This document shows positions 45,011 through 52,608 of a stretch of 52,608 nucleotides of DNA, piece after piece. The first letter of the stretch is position 1, and every line of letters begins with the position of its first letter. Below the pieces are notes generated by a model, which searched no databases, was not told the origin of the DNA, and saw only the letters and a list, made by a program, of their open reading frames with translations. The stretch lies in the NCBI GenBank assembly GCA_017465565.1, contig JAFTWA010000020.1, positions 1 through 52,608 of the forward strand. The letters are read 5' to 3'. This DNA comes from Tyzzerella sp. (GTDB taxonomy: Bacteria > Bacillota > Clostridia > Lachnospirales > Lachnospiraceae). A program made the translations under genes and the position numbers.

Positions 45011-46672
45011 ATGAAAATTTCATCATTACAAAAAGCTAGATATGAGTATGCTCCAAAACTTCCTGGAATGCTGAGAAACGGCATTGCAGATATTTGTGTA
45101 AATGAAGGCAAAGAAACTCAGAGTGTAGCTGATCAAGAAAAAATCAAAGCACTTTTTCCAAATACTTATGGCAAAAAGGAAATCACTTTCCAGAAAGGAC
45201 AAAACACATCTGAAGCAAAAAAACAGGTTGTAGGTGTTATTCTTTCAGGTGGACAGGCTCCTGGCGGACACAACGTTGTTTGTGGTTTATATGATGCTTT
45301 GAAAGCAACAAACAAGGATAACGTTCTTTACGGATTTAAAGGTGGTCCAAGCGGACTTATCGAAGACAATTATTTAATCTTTGATGACGAATACATCGAC
45401 CAATACAGAAACACAGGTGGTTTCGATATCATCGGTTCAGGAAGAACAAAACTGGAAACAGAAGAACAATTTGCCATTGTTGCAGACGTTTGTAAGAAAC
45501 ATGGCATTACAGCAATCGTTATCATCGGTGGTGATGACTCTAACACAAACGCTGGTGTTCTCGCTGAATACTTTGCTGCACATAACACAGGCGTTCAAGT
45601 AATCGGTTGTCCAAAAACAATTGATGGAGACCTCAAAAACGAAGATATCGAATGTTCTTTTGGTTTCGACACAGCTACAAAGACATACAGCGAAATCATC
45701 GGAAACATCGAAAGAGATGCAAACTCAGCTAAGAAATACTGGCACTTCGTAAAAGTTATGGGACGTTCTGCTTCTCACGTAGCTTTGGAATGTGCACTTC
45801 AGACTCAGCCAAACATTTGCCTCATTTCTGAAGAAGTTGCTGCTAAGAAAATGTCTCTTGCCCAGATTACAGATTATATTGCTGATTCTGTAGCCGCAAG
45901 AGCTGCTAAGGGAATGAACTTCGGTGTTGCAATTATCCCTGAAGGTGTTGTAGAATTTGTTCCTGAATTCTCAGTACTTATTCAAGAAATCAATGAACTC
46001 CTTGCTGGAAGCAAAGCAGACGAATTTAATGCACTGACGTCTTGGGCAGAAAAATACGCTTTCATTGAAGGTGGTTTAACAAAAGAATCTATGGAAGTAT
46101 TTGCAATTCTTCCAGAAGCAATTCAACAACAATTATTCTTAGAAAGAGATCCACACGGAAACGTACAGGTTTCTTTGATTGAATCAGAAAAATTGTTCTC
46201 TGCTCTTGTAAAAGAGAATTTAGCAGCTAGAAAAGCAGCTGGTACATACAATGGTAAATTTGGTGCACTTCACCACTTCTTAGGATATGAAGGAAGATGT
46301 GCTTTCCCTTCAAACTTTGATTCAGACTACTGCTACTCATTAGGATATAACGCATTCATGTTAATCCAATATGGTTACAATGGTTACTTATCAAAAATCT
46401 CTAACCTTTCAAACCCAGCAAGCGAATGGGTTGCAGGTGGTATGCCAATCACTAAGATGATGAACATCGAAAGAAGACACGGCGAAGACAAACCAGTAAT
46501 CAAGAAAGCACTCGTTGAATTAGATGGCGCTCCATTCAAATTCTTCGAAGCTCATCGCGCTGAATGGGCAGAAAATACATGCTTCGTATATCCAGGTGCA
46601 ATTCAGTACTATGGACCAACAGAAGTTTGTGATGCCACAACTATTACACTTGCTCTTGAGCAGGCAAAATAA
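45011..46672 (+). CDS. pfp: Diphosphate-fructose-6-phosphate 1-phosphotransferase, long type
   Basis: A 553-residue PPi-dependent phosphofructokinase of the long clade also found in plants and spirochaetes. GGDDSNTNA carries the Asp that marks PPi rather than ATP use, [10 protein letters not shown] holds the catalytic Asp, and [11 protein letters not shown] binds phosphate. The reaction, fructose 6-phosphate plus PPi to the 1,6-bisphosphate, is reversible and saves ATP in fermentation. AGAAGGAG precedes the ATG; codon use looks optimised (highly expressed). A strong terminator follows. Confidence 0.95.
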   Translation: MKISSLQKARYEYAPKLPGMLRNGIADICVNEGKETQSVADQEKIKALFPNTYGKKEITFQKGQNTSEAKKQVVGVILSGGQAPGGHNVVCGLYDALKATNKDNVLYGFKGGPSGLIEDNYLIFDDEYIDQYRNTGGFDIIGSGRTKLETEEQFAIVADVCKKHGITAIVIIGGDDSNTNAGVLAEYFAAHNTGVQVIGCPKTIDGDLKNEDIECSFGFDTATKTYSEIIGNIERDANSAKKYWHFVKVMGRSASHVALECALQTQPNICLISEEVAAKKMSLAQITDYIADSVAARAAKGMNFGVAIIPEGVVEFVPEFSVLIQEINELLAGSKADEFNALTSWAEKYAFIEGGLTKESMEVFAILPEAIQQQLFLERDPHGNVQVSLIESEKLFSALVKENLAARKAAGTYNGKFGALHHFLGYEGRCAFPSNFDSDYCYSLGYNAFMLIQYGYNGYLSKISNLSNPASEWVAGGMPITKMMNIERRHGEDKPVIKKALVELDGAPFKFFEAHRAEWAENTCFVYPGAIQYYGPTEVCDATTITLALEQAK

Positions 46673-46705
46673 AGATTTACGCAGTAAATAAATTAAAGAG
46701 CCGTC

Positions 46706-46749
46706 AAAAAAGAGTGAATGCATTTCTCAATACATTCACTCTTTTTTTA
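46706..46749. terminator. Bidirectional terminator between pfp and the HAD gene
   Basis: AGAGTGAATG (46711-46720) pairs with CATTCACTCT (46733-46742), flanked by A6 and T7, so it works on both strands. Confidence 0.9.
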
Positions 46750-46755
46750 ATTTCC

Positions 46756-47478
46756 CTATAACAGTACTTTCACTACCTCTGGAAAATCCAGATAATTGTC
46801 AATTGTAATATAATTAAAATCTGAAAGATAAACTGACTCATCATTTCCACCTGGACCATAGTCGTCTCCAACATAAACCACTTCATCGTGAGCAATGCCG
46901 CGTTCCTTACAGTACTCAGCAAGTGCATATGCTTTGTTGTATGGAGCTGGCGCCATGTCGAATGAAGAAGAACCACCAACAAATACGATATAATCGCTGA
47001 ATAATTCTTTCACCTCATCATAAATTGCTCTTCGCTTTGATCGGTCAGGGTCAAAAGCAAGCTTATCTTCTGATTTTGCTTTTGTTCCAAGAAGCGGAAT
47101 GGTAACACATCCTGAAGCGTGGAACTCTACGTTATCCCCTGCAAATTCGGTATAACCATATTTTTCCCGAAGCTGTGTCACACGTTTTTCAACACTTTCA
47201 CGGTCGCATGGAAGCACTGCATTTTTCTTAATTTCAATATCCTTTGTTTCTGGATTATATTCTGCAAACTGCAGTCCATAGTTTCCTAAAATATCGATTG
47301 GATACTGATTCATCTGATTGAAAATTCTATGGCACATCCCTGCACCAGCCATTAAAAGCTTATATTTCTTTCCAAGCGCATCCAGAACCTGTTTATGCTC
47401 CTCGCTAAGAGGTGTTTTATGTTGTGTCAATGTCCCGTCAAGGTCAAATGCTACTAATTTGATTTTACTTACGTCCAT
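46756..47478 (-). CDS. HAD-superfamily phosphatase/phosphomannomutase-like protein
   Basis: A 240-residue HAD hydrolase of class IIB. Motif I is DLDGTLT (residues about 12-18), Asp being the nucleophile; the later VGDDYGPGGND supplies the acidic metal ligands. The overall pattern, including the FDMAPAPYNKAYAL segment, resembles eukaryotic-type phosphomannomutase, but HAD phosphatases share this shape. It starts two bases after the glycerol-1-phosphate dehydrogenase gene, so it probably acts on a related phosphorylated polyol or sugar. Confidence 0.83.
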   Translation of the reverse strand: MDVSKIKLVAFDLDGTLTQHKTPLSEEHKQVLDALGKKYKLLMAGAGMCHRIFNQMNQYPIDILGNYGLQFAEYNPETKDIEIKKNAVLPCDRESVEKRVTQLREKYGYTEFAGDNVEFHASGCVTIPLLGTKAKSEDKLAFDPDRSKRRAIYDEVKELFSDYIVFVGGSSSFDMAPAPYNKAYALAEYCKERGIAHDEVVYVGDDYGPGGNDESVYLSDFNYITIDNYLDFPEVVKVLL

Positions 47479-47480
47479 TC

Positions 47481-48752
47481 TTATTTTTCTCCTCTAAAAA
47501 ATTCATAATATAACCAAAGTACGGAATAACGGTCCTTCAAATCTTTTGCATAAAGAACACCATCCTCAATTTTTTCTTGTCCGTATAAATCCACGAATTC
47601 CTGATAATTCATACCAACAGCCTCTACCATTTGAAGCATTTCAGCCTCTGTTGGCGCCTCTGCAAGCAACTCCTTGATTTCATTCCATTTTGGCAATACC
47701 TTTTCACTGTTATCTTCCCAGTACCATCCGAGTTTCTTTTGAAGGGCAATTACTTCATCTGTTGAAGTCAAATAGATTCTTTCTATTTTGCTCTTCCATT
47801 CTTCCTCGTCAAATTCTCGTCTCACTGGCTCAGACGAAAGAATTTCTTCACGAATCTTAGCTGTAAGTACTGCTGCATATACTACGTCAATGCCGTGTGC
47901 AAGATAAGGTTTTCCTGTCAAAATACCTGTAATTTCAAAATAATGGGAGAAGTGGTGTTCACTTCCTGAAGCCGGTCTTGAATTTCCAACGTAAGCCATA
48001 GCAATCCCCACTACCACTAACGCTTCCATGAGCGCTCCAACTGCTTCTTCGTCACGTTTTACAACACCCTCAGCCAAACCTTTCACTTTATCTGCCATTT
48101 CATATGTAATATCATATACCTTCTGGCAGAAATATTCACCATTTATGAGCGCACTTAGTTTCCAGTCATTCAGGCAAGAATACTTACCGATAATATCACC
48201 ATAGCCAGCCTGAAGCATGTCCATCGGTGCGTCCTTCAAAACTTTTGTATCTGCAATGATTGCTTTCGGCGGTGCGGCATTTAATGTCACCTTCATGCCT
48301 TTCAAAATCAGCGCTGAACCAACTGATGCATAACCATCCATAGACGGTGCTGTTGCAACAATATAATATGGCAGTTCGTGTTCAAAACTTACAATTTTAC
48401 ACAGGTCGTTGATGACACCTGAACCAACGCCTAACACCAAATCCACGCCTTCAATAAACTTTGCATGAATTGCGTCTATTGCTTCTTCATCTGGAATCAG
48501 CGGTGCATTCCCTGTTTCAAACAGGATGCTCGTTGTAATTTTCCCGCCGAGAATCTCTGCTACTTCTTTTCCGCAGACTCTGTATGTATTTTGGTCAGAT
48601 ACCATCAAAATGCTTTGATACTTCTCACAAATATCGTTAAGCGAACTTAATATACCATTTCCGATGATTACATGGTCCATTGGACACTCATGCTGCTTTC
48701 CACAAACACAATCGTCAATACCCTTCAACAACATTTCAATATTCATTTCCAT
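47481..48752 (-). CDS. sn-Glycerol-1-phosphate dehydrogenase-like enzyme (AraM/EgsA type)
   Basis: A 423-residue iron/zinc-dependent alcohol-dehydrogenase-fold enzyme. LGVGSGVINDLCKI binds NAD(P), APSMDGYASVGSAL follows as in G1P dehydrogenases, and SGSEHHFSHYFE with LAHGIDVVYA supplies the metal-binding His residues. Members reduce dihydroxyacetone phosphate to sn-glycerol 1-phosphate, an unusual product in bacteria. The C-terminal 100 residues are an extra helical part. GGAGG precedes the ATG. Its operon partner is the HAD protein; a DeoR regulator is encoded opposite. Confidence 0.88.
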   Translation of the reverse strand: MEMNIEMLLKGIDDCVCGKQHECPMDHVIIGNGILSSLNDICEKYQSILMVSDQNTYRVCGKEVAEILGGKITTSILFETGNAPLIPDEEAIDAIHAKFIEGVDLVLGVGSGVINDLCKIVSFEHELPYYIVATAPSMDGYASVGSALILKGMKVTLNAAPPKAIIADTKVLKDAPMDMLQAGYGDIIGKYSCLNDWKLSALINGEYFCQKVYDITYEMADKVKGLAEGVVKRDEEAVGALMEALVVVGIAMAYVGNSRPASGSEHHFSHYFEITGILTGKPYLAHGIDVVYAAVLTAKIREEILSSEPVRREFDEEEWKSKIERIYLTSTDEVIALQKKLGWYWEDNSEKVLPKWNEIKELLAEAPTEAEMLQMVEAVGMNYQEFVDLYGQEKIEDGVLYAKDLKDRYSVLWLYYEFFRGEK

Positions 48753-48779
48753 TTCCTCCTTTGGAAAACTTTGAAAGAG

Positions 48780-48797
48780 ATTGCAATATTTTGCAAT
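48780..48797. promoter_or_regulatory. Palindromic operator candidate before the G1P dehydrogenase gene
   Basis: ATTGCAAtattTTGCAAT is an inverted repeat downstream of the promoter and upstream of the start codon at 48752, a typical place for a repressor; the divergent DeoR protein is the likely ligand. Confidence 0.5.
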
Positions 48798-48812
48798 TTC
48801 ATTTACAATTAC

Positions 48813-48840
48813 ATTATATTAAAATTCATTTTATATTCAA
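48813..48840 (-). promoter_or_regulatory. Sigma-A promoter of the G1P dehydrogenase operon
   Basis: On the minus strand TTGAAT (48840-48835), 16 bases, TATAAT (48818-48813), about 60 bases before the start at 48752. Confidence 0.65.
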
Positions 48841-48924
48841 TACATGGTAATTATTTAGAAACCTTTTCTTTTTACCAATACTTTTTTTGCAAACTTTTTC
48901 ATTCTTTTTCATGGAGGAATCATT

Positions 48925-49647
48925 ATGTTACAATACGAAAGACAACAGCTCATTGTGGAGTATTTAAAACAAACATCAATTGCAAAGATTGGAGAACTGG
49001 CAAAGCACCTTTACACCAGTGAGGCTTCTATTCGACGTGACATTGCCTCCCTTGAGGCGGTTGGAATCGTGGAACGGGTCTATGGCGGCGTCATACTATG
49101 CGAGTCCAAAAATGAAGTTTCTTCAGCTACAGCCCGTATGAACAAGAATGATGAGGCCAAAAACCTCATCGCCCAGAAAGCCGCTGAATTGATTCATGAT
49201 GGAGATACTATTATCTTTGACAACTCTTCTACTGTGAGAAATATTTGTAAGCACATAAAAAAGCGCCAAAAACTAAAAATCATCACAAATAATCTGCAAA
49301 TATGCACAGATTTGCAGGATACAGATATTACAGTTTATTGTACTGGCGGGGAATATTATAAAAAGAGAGCTGCCTTTCTGGGACCATATGCAGAAGAATT
49401 CCTCCGCTCGGTGCATGCCGACAGTCTTTTCTTCTCTTGTAAGGGATTATCAAAAGATGGGATTTTATCCGATGTTTCCGAATTAGAAATATTTCTTCGA
49501 AAACTGATGATAAAGCAGGCGGATAAGGCCTATTGCCTCTGTGATTCTTCAAAATTAGATACGAGATATGCTTTTAAATTGTGCGATGCGGAGGATTTAA
49601 CAGATATCATTTGCGACAAGCCATTGCCGGAGTTTGTAAAATTATAA
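48925..49647 (+). CDS. DeoR family transcriptional regulator
   Basis: A 240-residue repressor. The N-terminal helix-turn-helix (about 1-60; ERQQLIVEYLKQ, then SEASIRRDIASLEAVGIVERVYGGV) is typical, and the C-terminal DeoR sensor domain (about 75-230) has DGDTIIFDNSST and ITNNLQICTDL, which bind a sugar phosphate. It is read away from the G1P dehydrogenase operon and is its likely regulator. GGAGG precedes the ATG. Confidence 0.93.
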   Translation: MLQYERQQLIVEYLKQTSIAKIGELAKHLYTSEASIRRDIASLEAVGIVERVYGGVILCESKNEVSSATARMNKNDEAKNLIAQKAAELIHDGDTIIFDNSSTVRNICKHIKKRQKLKIITNNLQICTDLQDTDITVYCTGGEYYKKRAAFLGPYAEEFLRSVHADSLFFSCKGLSKDGILSDVSELEIFLRKLMIKQADKAYCLCDSSKLDTRYAFKLCDAEDLTDIICDKPLPEFVKL

Positions 49648-49673
49648 GTATATTGTAGTTATAACAAAAGAAC

Positions 49674-49704
49674 GGGGAAGACTCACAAAGAGTATTCCCC
49701 ACTT
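49674..49704. terminator. Terminator between deoR-type gene and MBL-fold gene
   Basis: GGGGAAGACTC pairs with GAGTATTCCCC (one mismatch) at 49674-49700, followed by ACTTTT. Confidence 0.8.
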
Positions 49705-49736
49705 TTAGTTTTAATCAAATAGTTTGAATTTTTCTG

Positions 49737-50375
49737 CTATTTCAGGTGTGACATATCATGGCAAAGCAGGCAAATATACTCGCCACTACCATATTTTCTA
49801 ATAAATTCTTCACTCTTTTTCTTGTAGAAACTACTTCCTGTCGCAACTTTGTTTTTCAAATTATAAAAGGTATAACACTCATCTCCACACAAAACATACC
49901 GCGCACTTCCCTGTGTAACCTCAACCACACAAGAGCCTCTTGTATGTCCACCGATTTTGACAGTACGGACACCTTCGGCAATCTGGCATTCTTCTTCAAA
50001 AAGGTGTACAGAAAAATGCTCCGGAATATACTTCTTTCCTCTCTCATATTCCTCATTCTGTATATAAATCTCAGCCTGTTCAAAATATTTCACGCATTCT
50101 ATGTGGTCATGGTGAGCATGGGTGATAACTACATCTGTAATATCCTGTGGCAAAATTCCCATCTTTTCAAGTGCCGTAACTGTCCCATCAAAGTTTGCTG
50201 TCTTTAACCCAGGCATAGTCTCACAGCCGACATCCACTAAGATGTTTCTACTTCCATTTTTCACAAGAAACACAGAAAGAACAATGGGCACCATTTTTGC
50301 TTCGTCGCCGCCTTCAAACACCCAACTTTCTGGAATCCATGAATCTGCATATTTTACTCTGATTATTTCATTCAT
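49737..50375 (-). CDS. Metallo-beta-lactamase-fold hydrolase (lactonase-like)
   Basis: A 212-residue zinc hydrolase. THAHHDHIE (HxHxDH, residues about 86-92), GHTRGSC and CGDECY supply the metal ligands, in the order seen in N-acyl-homoserine-lactonase-type enzymes. The actual substrate is unknown. The start lies five bases after the stop of the Rpn-type gene with only a weak AAGAGT site, so it is probably translated by coupling and shares that gene's transcript. Confidence 0.87.
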   Translation of the reverse strand: MNEIIRVKYADSWIPESWVFEGGDEAKMVPIVLSVFLVKNGSRNILVDVGCETMPGLKTANFDGTVTALEKMGILPQDITDVVITHAHHDHIECVKYFEQAEIYIQNEEYERGKKYIPEHFSVHLFEEECQIAEGVRTVKIGGHTRGSCVVEVTQGSARYVLCGDECYTFYNLKNKVATGSSFYKKKSEEFIRKYGSGEYICLLCHDMSHLK

Positions 50376-50380
50376 ATTTG

Positions 50381-51289
50381 TTACTCTTTTTCTTTTTGAT
50401 TTGCCCTAGCCTTCCAATACGCCAATTCTTCCTCTGCTTTCTTTGCACGTCTATCAGCTTCATCTGCACGTGTTTCAGCTTCGTCCGCACGTTTCTTCTC
50501 GTCCTCAGCACGCTGACGCTCTTTTTCGGTATTCGCTCTCTCCGCTTCTCGTCCTTCTTCAAAAGCGTCCTCGCGTTCCATTCTTATATGCGCTTCTTGG
50601 TCATATTCATATATACTCATACTCTTTGCCTCCGCTCGATTTTTCTCCAGAAAATCCTTCAGAATCCCTTCCCGAATACACTCATCAATTGCTCTATCCA
50701 CTGCATCTTCAATTGGATTTTCTTCTGCATATCTTCTTACTCTGGAAACATACTCCGAATAATCGCCAAGTGTCTTGCACGCCTTTAACAATTCCTCATT
50801 ATGCCCTACATTGATATTGAGTACATCCACTACCAGTTCCAGCGATACCTCTTCATCCTCCGTCATGTAAGCATCCGAAAGTCTTAGAACTTCGCGTTCT
50901 GGTCGTTCCTCCTTGCCATTGTAAAATACAACAAACTTTGGTGCCGGTATTTTAATCAGCTTTGACCCATAAATATTCTTATCCCGAATCATGTCTTCAT
51001 ACATATCTGATAGATACATTAGAAAACGTAACGGCATATTTGGATTGTAGGTGGACTGTTGCTCCCATAGGGACAGCCTTAATTCAATAATGAATGATAA
51101 ATCATTCTGCATGGACATATAGATGGCATTCTCCAGCGTTGTGATAGTCAGAAGTTCTGGATCATCATAATTTCTCTGTGCCACCGCATTATAAAGCTGC
51201 AATAGCTCCTTCTTGTCCCTAAAAATCATGGTAAACATCCTGGACTTATAGTCCCTTTTGACAAGCTTCTTGTCTTTGTGTGTTGTCAT
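50381..51289 (-). CDS. Rpn/YhgA-like nuclease-transposase with a coiled-coil tail
   Basis: A 302-residue protein when started at 51289, seven bases after GGAGG; an earlier ATG at 51295 lies too close to the site. The segment LSFIIELRLSLWEQQSTYNPNMPLR (in parts LSFIIELR, LWEQQST, NPNMPLR) is the PD-(D/E)XK-type core of this branch. Residues about 235-300 form an Ala/Glu/Arg coiled coil with RADEA-type repeats. Family members promote recombination or are called transposases, but mobility was never shown for most. A structured leader precedes it at 51297-51452. Confidence 0.8.
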   Translation of the reverse strand: MTTHKDKKLVKRDYKSRMFTMIFRDKKELLQLYNAVAQRNYDDPELLTITTLENAIYMSMQNDLSFIIELRLSLWEQQSTYNPNMPLRFLMYLSDMYEDMIRDKNIYGSKLIKIPAPKFVVFYNGKEERPEREVLRLSDAYMTEDEEVSLELVVDVLNINVGHNEELLKACKTLGDYSEYVSRVRRYAEENPIEDAVDRAIDECIREGILKDFLEKNRAEAKSMSIYEYDQEAHIRMEREDAFEEGREAERANTEKERQRAEDEKKRADEAETRADEADRRAKKAEEELAYWKARANQKEKE

Positions 51290-51296
51290 ACACATA

Positions 51297-51452
51297 CCTC
51301 CTTTGTAACGTGCAGGAGGCTTCTATTTTCCCTCCAAAACCTCGCTGCTTTTTTAATGAATTGATTTCGAAAGCATCAAGATTTCTTTAGAATTGAAAAT
51401 AGAATTTCAGACTGGCATTCACCAAATGATTTGTTAGAAATATAATGCTTTT
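51297..51452 (-). promoter_or_regulatory. Structured leader of the Rpn-type gene
   Basis: The leader matches that at 19304-19451: AAAAGCATTATATTTCTAA at its upstream end, an AAAGCAGCGAGG block, GGAGG (51331-51335), CCTCC (51315-51319) and the ribosome binding site GGAGG (51297-51301). CCTCC can pair with either GGAGG, so the site is hidden or exposed depending on fold. This looks like translational control. Confidence 0.6.
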
Positions 51453-51516
51453 ATTAATTGTAACACTTAAGCCATAGATATTCAAGTGAGGAATATTGCG
51501 TTTGTTTAAAATGGAG

Positions 51517-51562
51517 TTTTCAGACGGAATCGTCTTGAAAATTAGATGCGTCTGAAACGCAT
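51517..51562. other. Two small hairpins upstream of the Rpn leader
   Basis: TTTTCAGACG/CGTCTTGAAAA (51517-51540) and ATGCGT/ACGCAT (51546-51562) form adjacent small stems in the 330-bp gap between two Rpn-type genes. Apart from these, the leader and the terminator at 51579, nothing else is seen there. Confidence 0.4.
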
Positions 51563-51578
51563 TGGATAACTTGTAGTA

Positions 51579-51620
51579 CAAAAAATCACAGGACATTCTC
51601 CAAAATCGGATGTCCTGTGA
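51579..51620 (-). terminator. Terminator after the right-hand Rpn-type gene
   Basis: TCACAGGACAT (51586-51596) pairs perfectly with ATGTCCTGTGA (51610-51620); on the minus strand six T follow. Confidence 0.9.
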
Positions 51621-51627
51621 CATTCTG

Positions 51628-52461
51628 TTATATTGTGATTAACTCCGGAGCAACTTCATCCTTAGTTGCTTCTTGATAAATTGCCTGAAGCTCCTCATCA
51701 CTTAATGAAGTAATAGAGGCTCTAACTAATTCGTAACTTGCTCCATTTTGAAAAAAGCGCAAGGCGTTGTCCTTTTCTTTTGCTATCGCCGCCTCTACAG
51801 CCGCCTCTGCAGCTTTCTTTTTTGCATAGTTTTCAACCAAATCACACATTGTCTCGTCTCCTCCTTCACTTTCCTTAAATTGCTTCTTACGCCCCGATAC
51901 TTTCGGGAATTTCTTAAAATCATAAGCGTCAGGTTCTTTGAAAATCCGCATCAGTTCTGCCACATCTGAACCATCATCAATCTTGGCATTGACATAAATC
52001 TCTTGCAGACCATTCTCCTCCACTTCGCCAGTTTCTCGAATCACACGATCGATATGATAAACGGTCTTTCCTGATTTAAACATATCAAATTTCGATATGT
52101 ATATTCCAATCACATCCGGAACATTTTCAAACTTGGTTCCGGGTTCAGTAATATTAGCAGTGACACAAGAAGTATTATACCTCACTCGCTTTTGGTGATC
52201 ATCATCATCTGCTTTCTGCACTTCTACATTAAATTCCTTGCCGTCTTCTGTCTCGCATAAAGCATCTAACACAACTGAACGTCCTTGCAGATTCTTAATG
52301 CTATTTTGCGGAACAACTTTTTTCACTTTTATCTTTTGTTCCATAATGGTGGATATCACCTCTTCGCAGAAATCAATATCCTCTGCCATCTTCTGAAATA
52401 GCGTATCATCAATGATATTCAATTGACGCACTATTGTCAGTACTTCTTCTCTATCTTTCAT
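51628..52461 (-). CDS. Rpn-type PD-(D/E)XK nuclease (transposase-annotated)
   Basis: A 277-residue protein. Asp66, Glu80 and Gln82 give the D-x13-E-x-Q active-site pattern, followed by HQKRVRYN and the VPDVIGIYIS strand of this family. The C-terminal SLSDEELQAIYQEA is shared with the protein at the left edge of the window. An Ala-rich helix (AKKKAAEAAVEAAIAKEKD) links the two parts. AAAGGA precedes its ATG. A group II intron ends about a dozen bases upstream. Confidence 0.85.
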   Translation of the reverse strand: MKDREEVLTIVRQLNIIDDTLFQKMAEDIDFCEEVISTIMEQKIKVKKVVPQNSIKNLQGRSVVLDALCETEDGKEFNVEVQKADDDDHQKRVRYNTSCVTANITEPGTKFENVPDVIGIYISKFDMFKSGKTVYHIDRVIRETGEVEENGLQEIYVNAKIDDGSDVAELMRIFKEPDAYDFKKFPKVSGRKKQFKESEGGDETMCDLVENYAKKKAAEAAVEAAIAKEKDNALRFFQNGASYELVRASITSLSDEELQAIYQEATKDEVAPELITI

Positions 52462-52472
52462 GTATTCCTTTA

Positions 52473-52608
52473 GTAGATATAGGGATTACTCCCTATACCC
52501 CTACACAAAACCGTACGTGCGCTATTAACGCATACGGCTTTTCATTTTATATTCATACCTATCTATAAAACAAACTAATCTTAATATGGGGTTCAACTAA
52601 AGGAAACG
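52473..52608 (-). mobile_element. Group II intron, 3' end (domains V and VI), rest outside window
   Basis: Read on the minus strand, 52540-52507 is a 34-base domain V: AGCCGTA ... TGCG/CGCA ... TACGGTT, with the AGC triad and a two-base CG bulge. It is followed by domain VI, 52504-52473 (GTAG, TATAGGGA/TCCCTATA, CTAC), and the likely intron 3' end CTAC near 52473. The upstream part, including any reverse transcriptase gene, is beyond the right edge. The short domain VI suits a bacterial class C-like intron. Confidence 0.8.

Overview
This window comes from a low-GC, probably spore-forming member of the Clostridia, most likely Lachnospiraceae. The evidence is the gene content: a SleC-type spore-cortex enzyme, a long pyrophosphate-dependent phosphofructokinase, the pyrH-frr-uppS-cdsA-dxr-rseP block in Firmicutes order, the DUF5716/DUF5717-type gene pair, and Rpn/YhgA-like nuclease genes. 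AGGAGG ribosome binding sites occur throughout. Species cannot be told from sequence alone. No rRNA, tRNA or CRISPR array was seen.

Layout. (1) 1-774: 3' part of an Rpn-type PD-(D/E)XK nuclease gene cut by the window edge. (2) 835-18435, all minus strand: a glycan-utilisation locus read in the order ArsR-type regulator, GH2 enzyme, sugar-binding lipoprotein, two ABC permeases, a membrane-anchored protein with three CBM9-like domains, a GH43 lipoprotein, a 2024-residue secreted beta-helix protein and, after a hairpin, a Gfo/Idh/MocA oxidoreductase. A textbook sigma-A promoter and five AGTTGT-type boxes precede the regulator. The set binds, cuts, imports and processes a plant-type polysaccharide; pectin or arabinan side chains are a guess. 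No transporter ATPase is encoded, so a shared one elsewhere is expected. (3) 18643-19460: a small antitoxin-like gene, a shortened GNAT gene and a structured leader that resembles the leader of an Rpn gene 32 kb away. (4) 19471-32325: a UvrD-type helicase, a hairpin-rich spacer, gltX, two split ThrE exporter pairs either side of a PLP aminotransferase, and a three-gene cassette (beta-sandwich/TPR giant, actin/Hsp70-like protein, TPR protein) which is the least understood system here.

(5) 32468-36392: a CaCA antiporter, an EndA-like nuclease lipoprotein, the SleC-like protein and a small protein with dihydrofolate-reductase-like ends. (6) 36449-41551: the housekeeping block for membrane proteolysis, isoprenoid, phospholipid and UMP synthesis and ribosome recycling. 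(7) 41744-43912: a small zinc-ribbon membrane protein and an alanine/glycine:sodium symporter, separated only by a 369-bp inverted-repeat element carrying inward-facing terminators. (8) 44028-49647: a LysR regulator, PPi-phosphofructokinase, and a sn-glycerol-1-phosphate dehydrogenase/HAD pair opposite a DeoR regulator. (9) 49737-52608: a metallo-beta-lactamase-fold hydrolase, two more Rpn-type genes, and the 3' end (domains V and VI) of a group II intron at the right edge.
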